64,000 bases of DNA, taken from Lampris incognitus. Taxonomy: Eukaryota > Chordata > Actinopteri > Lampriformes > Lampridae. Positions 63,981 to 64,000 of this stretch are shown one piece after another; positions within the stretch are counted from its first letter, which is position 1, and each line of letters starts with the position of its first letter. The stretch is from the NCBI RefSeq assembly GCF_029633865.1, contig NC_079211.1, positions 147,304,543-147,368,542 of the forward strand, read 5' to 3'. A program made the position numbers and the translations under genes. The notes under the pieces were generated by a model, which saw nothing but the letters and a program-made list of their open reading frames with translations, was not told the origin of the DNA and ran no database searches.

Positions 63981-64000
63981 CTGGGGACACGCAGGTCAAC

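Overview
The window looks like chromosomal DNA from a teleost fish. The genes are split by introns with GT/AG borders and have long non-coding flanks. Everything between them is packed with fish-type repeats: two abundant SINE families with tRNA-like heads, L2-like, L1-like and other non-LTR retrotransposons, a Tc1 element, hAT elements and MITEs, and a Ty3/gypsy LTR element. There are no bacterial operons, CRISPR arrays or convincing tRNA or rRNA genes. I had no database, so family names come from motif recognition.

Three host genes are supported. (1) At the left edge, two terminal coding exons (696-784, 1940-2056, + strand) of a gene I cannot identify, followed by a 3' UTR with two AATAAA signals (2955, 2982). 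(2) At 43993-49700 (+), a complete four-exon CXC chemokine of 123 aa, most like CXCL13. It has a TATA box 69 bp before the ATG, and its exon phases join perfectly. (3) From 63980 down to 55888 (-), the last five coding exons of the CCR4-type deadenylase gene cnot6l. They cover nearly the whole exonuclease domain, carry the metal-binding motifs, and are followed by a probable 5.7-kb 3' UTR. The two genes point towards each other, as CXCL13 and CNOT6L do on human chromosome 4. Their candidate poly(A) signals lie only 34 bp apart on opposite strands (50173 and 50213).

From 3 to 43 kb I see no host gene. This block is a stack of transposon insertions. The most structured part is 15.9-31.2 kb, a degenerate Ty3/gypsy element (gag, protease and reverse transcriptase remnants; RNase H and integrase missing). 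Its 3' LTR has been split by a 5.8-kb hAT transposon, which itself contains a LINE fragment and SINEs. That LTR also holds two copies of a non-autonomous retroposon and an unidentified 672-bp retroposed sequence with a 16-bp target duplication. The 5' LTR contains a separate 237-bp solo-LTR-like element. Reading the two LTR copies against each other gives empty sites for several insertions.

The most unusual signal is a pair of templated insertions at 32.6-32.9 and 39.1-39.4 kb. Each is a short direct duplication of local DNA with a filler between the copies, and each filler matches a donor sequence 2.3 or 5.2 kb away, with microhomology at the joints. Also notable are a 37-bp near-perfect palindrome at 258-294, a LINE ending about 19 bp before a chemokine splice acceptor, and a hAT MITE with a perfect 8-bp target duplication inside a minisatellite next to a cnot6l exon. 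I found no clear evidence of a wholly new gene system.
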